Below, one piece after another: positions 34,793-43,347 of a stretch of DNA of 64,000 bases. Positions within the stretch are counted from its first letter, which is position 1, and the number at the start of each line of letters is the position of its first letter. This DNA comes from Pedobacter chitinilyticus (GTDB taxonomy: Bacteria > Bacteroidota > Bacteroidia > Sphingobacteriales > Sphingobacteriaceae). The stretch is taken from the NCBI RefSeq assembly GCF_003313385.1, contig NZ_QMHN01000005.1:160743-224742 (forward strand), in the 5' to 3' direction. The notes beneath the pieces were generated by a model. That model was not told the DNA's origin, did no database searches, and saw only the letters and a program-made list of their open reading frames with translations. A program made the translations under genes and the position numbers.

Positions 34793-35840
34793 AGAAATAC
34801 ACGTTCATATAACTTTGCAGCGCATTAGCAATTTTCCCTGCAAAACCAGGTCTTGTGCTATCGTTGGTCCTAACACTCGAATTGAATTCTAGCTGGAAGC
34901 CAGAGATTGTGCCTCCATGTTTAGAGCCATGTCGTGAGGTATTATATCCCCCATCAAAATATTTGCCATCCGTGAAAATGGCCGTATCTCCTGGCAGCGG
35001 ATAAGTATTGCTTGGTGTCACCATGTAGCCTAGTTGGGCATTAAGCAGGCTGCCAAAAGCGTTGGTGCCTTTAATCAAACTAGTGTGCGTAATGCCGTTG
35101 CCCACCATTGCCCTAACACTCGATTGGCTGGTTAAGTTACCTAAGGTGTTGGTGTAGGTGGCAAGTTGGTATTTGGTGAGCATGTAGCCTACTTCAGTTC
35201 TTTCTGGCGTATGTACCTGTCCATGGATGTCAATAAATAATCCAGAGGCGTAGCTGGCATTAATGGTTGCTTTGGCAGCGTCAATATATTCATGGAATTT
35301 GTCCCAGGCAGGTCCAGCATAAATGCCTCCTTGCGTTGCTACTTCTCGTCGTCTGTTGGCATCAAGTTTTGAGCGATGAAGGTGGTTAATGATCAGGTGA
35401 GGCCTTTTGCCCGTTTTAATACGAACCGAATCGGCAATGGCGATCGCCAGTTCCTTGGTTTTAGTGTCTGCCAGGTCAGAGAAGCTGGTGTCGGTGCTGT
35501 ACTGGTCGTAAGGTAAAGTGCCATAGGTGTAAGTCTCCGTCCGGTCTTTCATAAATGCAGGTCTAGTTCCACCGCCATGCGGCGCAGCGATGATTAACCT
35601 AGAATCCGCATCGCCAGCAATGTATTCAATCGCAAGAAAAGTGGAAGTGCCATTGGTTACCCTATACTGATAGCTTACGCCAGGAGTGTAGGTAGTTAAG
35701 GTAGTCATTTGCCCTTCAGTACTCGAAACAAGCTTTTCGGCTTGAGCGTTTGCTAAATCAGCTTCATTCTGTTTAGCGCACGAAAAAACTGTAAGCCCCA
35801 TTACGGCAGCTACAGCCAGCATTTTTAAGTTTCTTTTCAT
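34791..35840 (-). CDS. Lipoprotein resembling N-formylglutamate amidohydrolase
   Basis: A 349-residue lipoprotein (lipobox VFSC, Cys about 21). IIAAPHGGG, NHLHRSKLDANRR, GLFIDIHGQVH and a late GFQLEFN reproduce the order of the PHxG, D-x-NR, D-x-H and E motifs of N-formylglutamate amidohydrolases and related zinc amidases. Those enzymes are usually cytoplasmic; an exported lipid-anchored form suggests another amide substrate in the envelope, perhaps a peptide or polyamide. It is a single gene ending in the shared terminator. Confidence 0.65.
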   Translation of the reverse strand: MKRNLKMLAVAAVMGLTVFSCAKQNEADLANAQAEKLVSSTEGQMTTLTTYTPGVSYQYRVTNGTSTFLAIEYIAGDADSRLIIAAPHGGGTRPAFMKDRTETYTYGTLPYDQYSTDTSFSDLADTKTKELAIAIADSVRIKTGKRPHLIINHLHRSKLDANRRREVATQGGIYAGPAWDKFHEYIDAAKATINASYASGLFIDIHGQVHTPERTEVGYMLTKYQLATYTNTLGNLTSQSSVRAMVGNGITHTSLIKGTNAFGSLLNAQLGYMVTPSNTYPLPGDTAIFTDGKYFDGGYNTSRHGSKHGGTISGFQLEFNSSVRTNDSTRPGFAGKIANALQSYMNVYF

Positions 35841-36168
35841 TGTTTTTTAAGTTTTAAGTTCTTATAGATGACTGGTTTTAAGGATGAAAGGACCGAGTTT
35901 GACCGATGATTAATGATACGCTAAATATTTTTTGTGGAAAACTAATATTAAATTATTTTTCTGTAAATCAGTTTGTTATGAAGGTTTTGAGAAATCCTAA
36001 AACCTCAGGTTTTATGCCTTTGCACGCTGTTTTAAAAAGCTTTTTCTTTGATAAATTTTACACATAAACTTTATGAAAAATATCAGAAAACGCTTTGCCC
36101 CATTGTTAACCCTAGGACTTAATAAAAAGTTGTTGGATGGTATTCTTATCCGTTAATTGAATTGATCC
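35841..36168. other. Intergenic region with relic of an FKBP gene end
   Basis: This 328-nt AT-rich gap separates divergent genes. Its last part (36151-36178) reads ...PLIELIHAQ-stop in the frame continuing over the next start codon, and matches the 3' end of the FKBP gene at 37250-37717 (LIHAQ-stop, about 24 of 28 nt identical). Both copies share the same overlapping ATG. A 28-codon frame starts at 36073 but has no support as a gene. Confidence 0.6.
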
Positions 36169-37101
36169 ATGCACAATAAAAGCACAACCTCTAAAACCAG
36201 CACCTATTTGTTCGCACTTTTTACGGTGTTCGCACTTTTGACTTCCTGTAAGAAGGAGTATGAAACCACTGAAGAACTAGATAATAGAAACATTAAAAGC
36301 TATAAAGATGTCCATTCTAGTTTAACATTTACAGATGTAGACGGCTATAGCTATGGTATTACGGACCCTGGAATAGGTAGTACACTCATAAATACCGATT
36401 CTGTTTTTTATTCTTATACCTTTAAATCTACTTCAGGTAAGGTTTATTATCAGACAAGTGATATCTCTATTTCAGGAACTTTTTTAGGATACACGGACCG
36501 TTTTGCGATTGGAAATTCCGTTTATACTTTTAAACCCATTAGGGAAGTTTTAGGAAGATTAAAAAGAGGTGGGAAAGCAGTGCTTCTTTTACCTTCACGA
36601 ATGGCTTTTGGTAAAAATGGATTAAGTAATTTCGGGATAGGTTCAAATGAAACCATTGTGGTGGAGTTAGGCTTGTATAGCTTTGAGAAAAGACACCAGG
36701 TTGATGCTTTCGAGATACAAACCTTCATTACCAAAAACAACCTAACTTTTAATACGGATCCGTCTGGCATAAAATATAACTTGATCACTATGGGTACTGG
36801 GGCTGAATTAGTGAGTCCGACCACTACTTTTGTTTGTAATTATACTGGCAAGTATTTAGATGGAACCATTTTTGAAAAAGGGACTTCTCAAACTGACATA
36901 TTAAGCTCATTTGTCAAAGGTTGGGAAGTTTTAATAGGTAGAATTTCTGCAGGCGGAAAGATAAGGATCATCGTTCCTTCCCACTTAGGGTACAGAAATA
37001 CCTCAGATCCTAATACGGTATATTATCCATTAAGGCATCTATATGCTAGCGACAAAGTGTTGGACTACGATATAGAAATTATTAGTGTAACCAAAGACTA
37101 A
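36169..37101 (+). CDS. FKBP-type peptidyl-prolyl isomerase lipoprotein, two domains
   Basis: A 310-residue lipoprotein (lipobox LLTSC then KKEYE). Two FKBP-like domains, about 55-170 and 185-310. In both, the strand motifs GGKAVLLLPSRMAFGKNG and GGKIRIIVPSHLGYRN are clear, but several FKBP active-site aromatics are missing, so activity is uncertain. It probably assists folding or has a structural role in the periplasm, as GldI-type FKBPs do in gliding bacteria. Close paralog of the 37707 gene; its start overlaps a relic stop codon in the same way. Confidence 0.82.
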   Translation: MHNKSTTSKTSTYLFALFTVFALLTSCKKEYETTEELDNRNIKSYKDVHSSLTFTDVDGYSYGITDPGIGSTLINTDSVFYSYTFKSTSGKVYYQTSDISISGTFLGYTDRFAIGNSVYTFKPIREVLGRLKRGGKAVLLLPSRMAFGKNGLSNFGIGSNETIVVELGLYSFEKRHQVDAFEIQTFITKNNLTFNTDPSGIKYNLITMGTGAELVSPTTTFVCNYTGKYLDGTIFEKGTSQTDILSSFVKGWEVLIGRISAGGKIRIIVPSHLGYRNTSDPNTVYYPLRHLYASDKVLDYDIEIISVTKD

Positions 37102-37237
37102 TATTTAGTGCTTTAATAACTTTCTAGAACATTAGTCCCTGTTGAGAGACAAAAGATTTCTATGCTTCAATAACCCCATCGATCAACTGTCAATTTGTTA
37201 AATTTGGTTAAAAATTGTAGCATCGGGTTTAAAAGTT

Positions 37238-37245
37238 TATTTTTG
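37238..37245 (+). promoter_or_regulatory. -7 promoter box abutting a start codon (leaderless-type)
   Basis: TATTTTTG matches TANNTTTG and lies exactly 4 nt (CTAA) before the ATG at 37250. A TTG about 20 nt upstream could be the -33 element. Confidence 0.55.
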
Positions 37246-37249
37246 CTAA

Positions 37250-37717
37250 ATGAAGTTAAACATAAAGTGTTTACTCATGTTTTTTTTGGCGGTTGTAACG
37301 CTAAGTTCATGTAGTAAAGACGATTATAATGCAGAGGAACAAGCGAAGAAGGATGACGCCCTAATTGTTGATTTTATTGCCAAAAACAATATCCAAGCAA
37401 CAAAACACAGTTCAGGGTTATACTACCAAATTATCACCCCAGGGACAGGAGCTAGCGTAACGGCCGCCTCTACAGTTGGCGTTAATTATGTAGGTAAATT
37501 TTTAAATGGTTCTCAATTTGAAAAATCAGAGGCGATCGTGACCTTTCCTTTAGATCAAGTAATACAAGGATGGACTATTGGCGTACCTTTGATTAAGGTG
37601 GGTGGCCGTATTCGTTTGATTATTCCTTCTGGTTTGGCTTATGGCAATAGAGCCCAAGGGCCGATTGCTAAAAATACTGTTTTAGATTTTACTATTGATT
37701 TGATTCATGCACAATAA
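37250..37717 (+). CDS. FKBP-type peptidyl-prolyl cis-trans isomerase lipoprotein, single domain
   Basis: A 155-residue lipoprotein (lipobox LSSC, Cys 21). The FKBP domain runs from about 45 to 155: YYQIITPGTGASVTAAST, VNYVGKFLNGSQFEKS, VIQGWTIGVPLIKVGGR, IRLIIPSGLAYGNRAQGPI and NTVLDFTIDLI. Compared with its neighbours this is the best preserved catalytic domain. It probably catalyses prolyl isomerisation of exported proteins. The following gene starts 11 nt before its stop, so the two are coupled. Confidence 0.9.
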   Translation: MKLNIKCLLMFFLAVVTLSSCSKDDYNAEEQAKKDDALIVDFIAKNNIQATKHSSGLYYQIITPGTGASVTAASTVGVNYVGKFLNGSQFEKSEAIVTFPLDQVIQGWTIGVPLIKVGGRIRLIIPSGLAYGNRAQGPIAKNTVLDFTIDLIHAQ

Positions 37718-38624
37718 GAACTTAATGTATAAAACCTTTACTTATTTGGTAGTGCTTTTTATGGTGCTAACACTTTTTACTTCATGCAAAAAAGAGTATG
37801 AAAAAATAGAAGATATTGATGAAACGCAAATAAAAAATTATATCTCTAAAAATAACTTGCAGAATGTAAAGTCTGACCCTTCTGGTTTTTACTATCAAAT
37901 TACAGAACCAGGAACAGGAGATTTATTTACTAATACCGATTTTGTGCTTTATGATGTTACGGTTAAATCATTAATGAATGGGACGCAATACCTTCAATCC
38001 CCAACTTACGCCAATTTAGGCAATTATGTTGGGTACCTGAATTCGTTTTTTAACAGTTCGCTATCTACTTCGATTTATTATAATATACCTGCGATAAGAA
38101 CAGCTGTTTTATCTTTGAAACCTGGTGGAAGTGCAAGGATATTATTGCCTTCCTATTTAGCTTTTGGTAAAAATGGAGCAGGTCCCATTCCTTCGAATGA
38201 AATAATAGACTTATATATTAAAACAAGTGCTTTTAGAAAGCAAGACGAATTAGATGACGATAAAATCATTAAATTTTTAGCCGCTAACCAGATTACAGCA
38301 ATTAAGCATTCGTCAGGAGTTTATTATCAAGAGATAACTCAGGGTACTGGAACAGATGTTATTGATGAGCATTCTAGTTTAGTGGTAAAATATTCGGGAC
38401 GATTCTTGGATGGAACGCAATTTGATAGCAGTGATTCGTACACGGCAAAATTGCTTGAGGTAGTGAAAGGTTGGGGAGAAGTTTTGCCGCTATTTAAGAA
38501 GGGCTCAAAAGTGAGGATTTTTATTCCCTCTGGATTAGGATATGGAACTTCTGGTTATGGCTCTGTACCTCCAAATGCTGTACTTGATTTCACAATAGAA
38601 ATTACTAATGTTACAAATAGTTAA
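37707..38624 (+). CDS. FKBP-type peptidyl-prolyl isomerase lipoprotein, two domains
   Basis: A 305-residue lipoprotein (lipobox LFTSC then KKEYE). Two FKBP domains: the first degenerate (about 50-170), the second well formed (VVKYSGRFLDGTQFDSSDSY, VVKGWGEVLPLFKKGSKVRI, FIPSGLGYGTSGYGSVPPNA). An ATG at 37725 is an alternative start, but the ATG at 37707, overlapping the upstream stop, is mirrored in the paralog at 36169. Third member of a local FKBP family; likely a periplasmic foldase. Confidence 0.87.
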   Translation: MHNKNLMYKTFTYLVVLFMVLTLFTSCKKEYEKIEDIDETQIKNYISKNNLQNVKSDPSGFYYQITEPGTGDLFTNTDFVLYDVTVKSLMNGTQYLQSPTYANLGNYVGYLNSFFNSSLSTSIYYNIPAIRTAVLSLKPGGSARILLPSYLAFGKNGAGPIPSNEIIDLYIKTSAFRKQDELDDDKIIKFLAANQITAIKHSSGVYYQEITQGTGTDVIDEHSSLVVKYSGRFLDGTQFDSSDSYTAKLLEVVKGWGEVLPLFKKGSKVRIFIPSGLGYGTSGYGSVPPNAVLDFTIEITNVTNS

Positions 38625-38631
38625 AAATATT

Positions 38632-38656
38632 AAAGCCAGCAATTAGCTGGCTTTTT
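38632..38656. terminator. Terminator shared by converging FKBP and photolyase genes
   Basis: AAAGCCAGC, loop AATTA, GCTGGCTTT then TT. The 9-bp perfect stem overlaps the last codons of the photolyase gene on the other strand. Confidence 0.9.
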
Positions 38657-39980
38657 CGTTTAATGCTTTCTTATAACTTTCTAATGCTCTATTGCGAGCA
38701 AACTCATGATTTACAATAGGAATAGGAGCGATCGCTTTTTGATATTCAGGAGCCCATTTAAACACATATTCCATTTTAGGGTCGAACTTTTTGAGCTGTA
38801 GTTCGGGATTAAATACCCTAAAATAAGGGGCTGCATCATTACCGCTACCGCAGGCCCATTGCCAACCGCCCACATTGCTGGCCTGTTCGTAATCCAAAAG
38901 TTTTTCGGCAAAATAGGCTTCACCCCAACGCCAATCAATGAGCAAATGTTTGCATAAAAAGCTAGCTACCACCATGCGCACACGATTGTGCATAAAGCCT
39001 GTGTTGTTCAGTTCTCGCATGCCTGCATCTACTAAAGGATAACCCGTTTCGCCCTTGCACCAAAGTTCAAATTCTTTTTCATTATTGCGCCAATTGATTT
39101 TGTCGTAATCAGGTTTAAAGGAGCTGTTAACGGTTTCGGGGAAATGCCATAAAATCATCATGTAAAACTCCCGCCACGCCAATTCAGATACCCATTTGTC
39201 GGCCTTTTGAGAGAGTGCTTCACCCACTACTTTTCTGATACTTACTGTGCCAAAACGCAAGTGCAAGCTAAGTTTGGTAGTGGCATTTTTGGCTGGATAA
39301 TCTCTGTATTTTTCATAACCATCTAATTTTTCCTTAAAGTTGATAGATGGAAACTTAACTCCACTTGTAGAAAAGCCCATATCTTCCAAAGAAGGAAAAT
39401 GGAATGCTTTTTCAGCAGAAACTTGATATAAGTTCTTAAAATATTTGGCCGTAGGATAGGGCTTTAAATAAAAAGGATTGAGCTTGAGCTGCCATTGCTT
39501 ATAATAAGGAGTAAAAACAGTATAAGGGCTGCCATCTCCTTTTTTAACTTCATCTTTTTCAAAAATTACCTGGTCCTTATAGGTATGAAAGGCGATGTCA
39601 TTTTGTTTTAGCAAATCGGCTATCTCTTCGTCCCTTTTTCTCGCATAAGGTTCATAGTCATGATTGGTGTAAACCGTCCGCACGTTAAATTCAATAATGA
39701 TTTCTTCCCATGCCTTTTGTGGCGTTTGGAATTTAACCAGCAAGCAAGAGCCTTTATCTACCAGTTGTTGATTGATTTTTGTTAATTGCTGATGGATAAA
39801 ATCTACTCTTGCATCCTTTTTATTTTCTAGTAGATCTAAAATGTTGAGGTCGAAGATGAAAACAACGAGTACGGGGCAACCTGATTTAAGGGCGTGATAC
39901 AGGGCGGCATGGTCTTCTAATCTTAAATCTCTTCTCAGCCAGCAAATGCTGATGGCTTGTGCATTATTTTCTTTGCTCAT
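38643..39980 (-). CDS. Cryptochrome/deoxyribodipyrimidine photolyase family protein
   Basis: A 445-residue class I photolyase-type flavoprotein. The N-terminal antenna domain begins ICWLRRDLRLEDHAAL. The FAD-binding domain includes TKLSLHLRFGTVSIRK, SELAWREFYMMILWHFP, NTGFMHNRVRMVVASFL and NVGGWQWACGSGNDAAPYFR. It repairs cyclobutane pyrimidine dimers with blue light; a cryptochrome role cannot be excluded. It overlaps the upstream oxidoreductase gene by 17 nt, giving a coupled pair often linked with pigment and light-response genes. Confidence 0.94.
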   Translation of the reverse strand: MSKENNAQAISICWLRRDLRLEDHAALYHALKSGCPVLVVFIFDLNILDLLENKKDARVDFIHQQLTKINQQLVDKGSCLLVKFQTPQKAWEEIIIEFNVRTVYTNHDYEPYARKRDEEIADLLKQNDIAFHTYKDQVIFEKDEVKKGDGSPYTVFTPYYKQWQLKLNPFYLKPYPTAKYFKNLYQVSAEKAFHFPSLEDMGFSTSGVKFPSINFKEKLDGYEKYRDYPAKNATTKLSLHLRFGTVSIRKVVGEALSQKADKWVSELAWREFYMMILWHFPETVNSSFKPDYDKINWRNNEKEFELWCKGETGYPLVDAGMRELNNTGFMHNRVRMVVASFLCKHLLIDWRWGEAYFAEKLLDYEQASNVGGWQWACGSGNDAAPYFRVFNPELQLKKFDPKMEYVFKWAPEYQKAIAPIPIVNHEFARNRALESYKKALNEKAS

Positions 39981-40878
39981 AAATAGCGGTCAAGGCATTT
40001 TCGAGGGTCAAATATCTGAATTGAAAGCCAGTATTCAATATTTTTTGAGCAGAGGTATTATTGCTGATTAGAGGCAGGATACTCATCTCTCCCAAAATCA
40101 ATTTTAAAACAAACTTGGGAACATTTACTGGCCAAACAGGTCTGTGTAAAGCTTTGGCTAGTGCTTTGGTGAAAGTGGTGTTTGTAACGGGCGAAGGCGC
40201 TGTAGCGTTGTAGGCATCAAATAACAAAGTATCTTCAATTGCTTTAAGGTAGATGTTTACCAAATCATCCATATGTATCCAAGGCATCCACTGTTTGCCA
40301 GTACCTAGTGCCGCACCTACAAAATTTTTCACTGGTTTTTCCATGGTAGCTAATGCGCCACCTTTTTCACTCAATACAATGCCTGTTCTCAGCTTTACTA
40401 CCCTAATTCCTAAAGCGATGCCTTGATCAGCGGCTTTTTCCCAAAGAATACAGCACTCAGCCAAAAAATCGTTGCCAGGCAAACTTTCTTCATCTAAAAC
40501 CTCATCGGCTCTGTCGCCATAATAACCTACGCCCGAAGCAGAGAGATAAGTTTCTACAGGTGCGTTAGTTTCTTTAATGGCTTTAAAAAGCAGCTCGGTA
40601 GATTTTACCCTGCTATCAATAATCTGTTGTTTGCGTTGCTGGCTCCATGGTTTGTCGGCAATGCCTTCTCCCGCTAAATTAATCACGGTATCAATCCCGT
40701 TAAAGGCATCCTTATCAATCTGTTGCTGATCAACATCCCACAGAAAAACTTTGACTCCTGCTTTCTGCGTAGGTTTCCTCACTAAAATACTTACCTGATG
40801 TCCTTTTGCCTGCAGCTGTGCAACCAACTCTTGGCCTATTAAGCCAGTGGCACCTGCAATGAGAATGTTTTTTGCCAT
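39964..40878 (-). CDS. TIGR01777 family NAD(P)-dependent oxidoreductase
   Basis: A 304-residue short-chain dehydrogenase/epimerase-like protein. ILIAGATGLIGQELVAQL binds the nucleotide. The family-specific motifs are NLAGEGIADKPWSQQRKQQI, YLSASGVGYYGDR and RVVKLRTGIVLSEKGGALA. A C-terminal DUF1731-type end follows (VPKFVLKLILGEMS). The substrate is unknown. It is upstream of and overlaps the photolyase gene, a pairing also seen in other bacteria where the family is linked with photolyases. Confidence 0.92.
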   Translation of the reverse strand: MAKNILIAGATGLIGQELVAQLQAKGHQVSILVRKPTQKAGVKVFLWDVDQQQIDKDAFNGIDTVINLAGEGIADKPWSQQRKQQIIDSRVKSTELLFKAIKETNAPVETYLSASGVGYYGDRADEVLDEESLPGNDFLAECCILWEKAADQGIALGIRVVKLRTGIVLSEKGGALATMEKPVKNFVGAALGTGKQWMPWIHMDDLVNIYLKAIEDTLLFDAYNATAPSPVTNTTFTKALAKALHRPVWPVNVPKFVLKLILGEMSILPLISNNTSAQKILNTGFQFRYLTLENALTAIYEQRK

Positions 40879-40903
40879 ATCAAATAAACCCTAAATTAGG
40901 GAA

Positions 40904-41689
40904 TTAGTTTTTGTTGGCAAGCCAATTAAGGATATAATCTGCTGTATTTTTCCAGTTAGAAAGGCCTAGCACAAAATGATTGTTGCCTTCAAACTCTTTA
41001 AAATCGGTGATAGATTGCTCGTTTTTATATTTTTTGTAATTGCTGTAGTTTAAGGAAGCGGGCATAACGTTGTCTGTTGAGCCAGCAACGAAAAGTAGAG
41101 GTGCGTGAGCTTTTTTGAAATCAATTTTTGCTGCACTGCTTAATCCATCTCTTGAAATTCTTTTAGATTCTGGAATGACATTTTCATCATAAGCTTTTTG
41201 TTGTTCTTCCAAAGGCATGCCATTGGTAAAAGCATATTGCCATTGAGGGAAAGACATTAAGAAAGTTTTATTTGGCGAAGTGAAAAATCCCAATGGCCCC
41301 CAAGTAGCTTTAAAGAAAGAAAATTTAGTGGTAATTACGCCTTGTGGTGGTACAGAATGAATAGCCACAGCCGCCTCTGCCAAACCACGTTGAACTAATA
41401 GTTGGGTAATTAAGCCGCCCATAGAGTGGCCTACAATAATTGGTTTTTCAGGCAAGGTTTTAATGATGTTCTCGAAATAATCTACTACTTGGCTTAGTCT
41501 TAATGAGGCAATATTTTGATCTGGATATTTTTGTCTCAGTTCTGCTGCGGTACCTTCTTTAAAAAGCCAAGCTGGAGCAAGGGTGGTGTAGCCTTGTTCT
41601 TCGAAATATTTTTGCCAAGCGGTCCATCCTAAGTGGCTTACAAAATTACCTGTTACAAATAGTACGGTTTTAGAGTTGATAGTTTTCAT
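40904..41689 (-). CDS. Alpha/beta hydrolase
   Basis: A 261-residue hydrolase. The nucleophile elbow is IIVGHSMGGLITQLL (Ser near residue 95), the acid lies in LFVAGSTDNVMPASL and the His in FEGNNHFVLG. The frame is open upstream to a TTG at 41746, but MKTINSKTVLFVTGNFVSHLGWT at 41689 is the sensible start. There is no signal peptide, so it is cytoplasmic; the substrate is unknown. The Crp-like regulator gene lies 81 nt upstream in the same direction and may control it. Confidence 0.87.
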   Translation of the reverse strand: MKTINSKTVLFVTGNFVSHLGWTAWQKYFEEQGYTTLAPAWLFKEGTAAELRQKYPDQNIASLRLSQVVDYFENIIKTLPEKPIIVGHSMGGLITQLLVQRGLAEAAVAIHSVPPQGVITTKFSFFKATWGPLGFFTSPNKTFLMSFPQWQYAFTNGMPLEEQQKAYDENVIPESKRISRDGLSSAAKIDFKKAHAPLLFVAGSTDNVMPASLNYSNYKKYKNEQSITDFKEFEGNNHFVLGLSNWKNTADYILNWLANKN

Positions 41690-41770
41690 CGTTTTTTGAA
41701 TTTGTTTTAAATTGAACAAGTCAAAATTCCGCACAAAAACTGTCAATAATTTTAACCCAGGTTAAAATCG

Positions 41771-42358
41771 TTATTTGCTTACCATTCTTTTTCTAATTCT
41801 ACTTAATGACGGGCCTTGAATGCCTAAATAAGAAGCAATATGATATAATGGGATATGATTGGCCAATTGTGGATGAGCTTCGGTTAAATCTTTATAGCGC
41901 TGTTCGGGTGTGTTAAAAATAAAATCTTCCGTTCTGGTCATGGCTAGGTTAAAAGCTTTCTCTGCAATGAGCCGTCCAAAATGTTCCCACTGGTGTGATT
42001 GCTGATAAAGTTTCTCCAAATTTGCATAGCTAATATAGAGCACGCTCGCAGCCGTCATCGATTCAGTGTGATAATTACAAGGTGCTTGGTTAACGAAACT
42101 TTTATAAGAAACAATAATTTGTTGGGGCGAAAAGAAAAAGATGTTCTTCTCCTCTCCAGTCTCCTCGTTTACATAATAGGTGCGAAAAATACCATCAATG
42201 ATAAATCCTAAGTTTTTGCAGACGTTTTTATATTCGTTGTAAAACTCACCTTTCTGATAATTCCTTGGCTGCCAGTATTCACGCGAAAGATCAAAGTTCT
42301 CTTCATCTATTCCTGCAAATGCCAGTAAAGCATGTTTAAGCATCACCATTTGTTCCAT
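41771..42358 (-). CDS. Crp/Fnr family regulator, cyclic-nucleotide-binding-like
   Basis: A 195-residue protein of the Bacteroidota Crp-like type. The N-terminal beta-roll (FYNEYKNVCKNLGFIIDGIF, IIVSYKSFVNQAPC) and the helix EKLYQQSHQWEHFGRLIAEK precede a short C-terminal HTH (LYHIASYLGIQGPSLSRIRK). It probably senses a small ligand and activates a nearby gene, most simply the hydrolase downstream. The family often governs single adjacent genes. Confidence 0.88.
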   Translation of the reverse strand: MEQMVMLKHALLAFAGIDEENFDLSREYWQPRNYQKGEFYNEYKNVCKNLGFIIDGIFRTYYVNEETGEEKNIFFFSPQQIIVSYKSFVNQAPCNYHTESMTAASVLYISYANLEKLYQQSHQWEHFGRLIAEKAFNLAMTRTEDFIFNTPEQRYKDLTEAHPQLANHIPLYHIASYLGIQGPSLSRIRKRMVSK

Positions 42359-42397
42359 AGTTAAATATAGCTAAATGGAATAAATTTGATGCTGGTT

Positions 42398-43204
42398 TTA
42401 CTTTTTTGTATATTTCTTAAAGAAATCGATGATCGTTTGGTTCGCGTTTCGTGGGTATTCATGCCCACCGCTGTGCAAAAAAATGATGACATCGTTTCCA
42501 TCTTTACCAGCGTATAAAGTGGCATTACTATCTAATTTTGTTCCTTCCTTACTACAGCCGTTTACTAATAATACTTTATTGTAAGTTGCTTTTTGCATGA
42601 ATGGTTTTACCAAGGGGTCTGCTTCGCCCATTAAATGCAGAGCAGGTTTAGGGGTTAAGTCGCCTCTTAATTTTCCAGCTGCGGTAGCGGTTGGCGCAAA
42701 GGCGGCAAACTCGTTGGCTCTTGTTGCCCACAGCAAATAAGTAAAGCCACCGCCGTTGGAGTGTCCTGTGGCATAAATACGATTGTTGTCAACTTTGTAG
42801 TCGGCTTTAAGCGTTTTAAGCATGGCATCAAAAAACTGTAAGTCTCTATTCTTATCAGCTTCAACATTCATCACCCAACCACTTTTTTTACCTTCTGGGT
42901 CGGTAAGCAAACCTGGCGTATTTAATCCTTGCGGACAAATGAAAATGGCTTCTGGCCAAAGCTTTTCAAAACTTCTAGTTCTGTACATGTTGAGCATGGT
43001 GCCGCCGTGGCCATGAAAAGCAAAAATAACTGGAGTTGATTTGTTTTTGGCGGCGGCAGGAATATAAACGAGTGCTTTTCTGGTCTCGCCATTAATGTTC
43101 CATTCCATTGTTTTTGGACTACTCTCTTGAGCTACTGCCGATAACAGCGAGGAGAACATGAACAATGCCAATAACTGGATCTTAAGATAATGTTTTGCTT
43201 GCAT
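42398..43204 (-). CDS. Exported LpqC/PHB-depolymerase-like esterase
   Basis: A 268-residue alpha/beta hydrolase with signal peptide (MQAKHYLKIQLLALFMFSSL, cleaved near AVAQES). VIFAFHGHGGTMLNMYRTRS provides the oxyanion region, IYATGHSNGGGFTYLL holds the nucleophile Ser, LHLMGEADPLVKP the acid and LHSGGHEYP the His. Relatives are feruloyl or acetyl-xylan esterases and polyhydroxyalkanoate depolymerases. The substrate is unclear. A TTG at 43231 adds nine residues and is unlikely. Confidence 0.87.
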   Translation of the reverse strand: MQAKHYLKIQLLALFMFSSLLSAVAQESSPKTMEWNINGETRKALVYIPAAAKNKSTPVIFAFHGHGGTMLNMYRTRSFEKLWPEAIFICPQGLNTPGLLTDPEGKKSGWVMNVEADKNRDLQFFDAMLKTLKADYKVDNNRIYATGHSNGGGFTYLLWATRANEFAAFAPTATAAGKLRGDLTPKPALHLMGEADPLVKPFMQKATYNKVLLVNGCSKEGTKLDSNATLYAGKDGNDVIIFLHSGGHEYPRNANQTIIDFFKKYTKK

Positions 43205-43347
43205 ATCCGATAGAGTGGTGTTTTGAAGCAAGGTTTAACTTCCTTGGTAAAAAATATATTAAAAATGCCGAAATAGCTTTGGATAGCTGTTTTTGTCTAA
43301 ACAATAGCCAATTAAAAGCGTTAATTTTACGAGACACAATTTGGGTT

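Noticed and set aside
36073..36156. 28-codon frame before the first FKBP lipoprotein
   Set aside because: It is too short, has no promoter or ribosome site, and overlaps the region better explained as an FKBP relic.
43195..43347. Extension of the hydroxyacid dehydrogenase into the esterase start
   Set aside because: It overlaps the divergent esterase gene, and the dehydrogenase fold starts at 43348.
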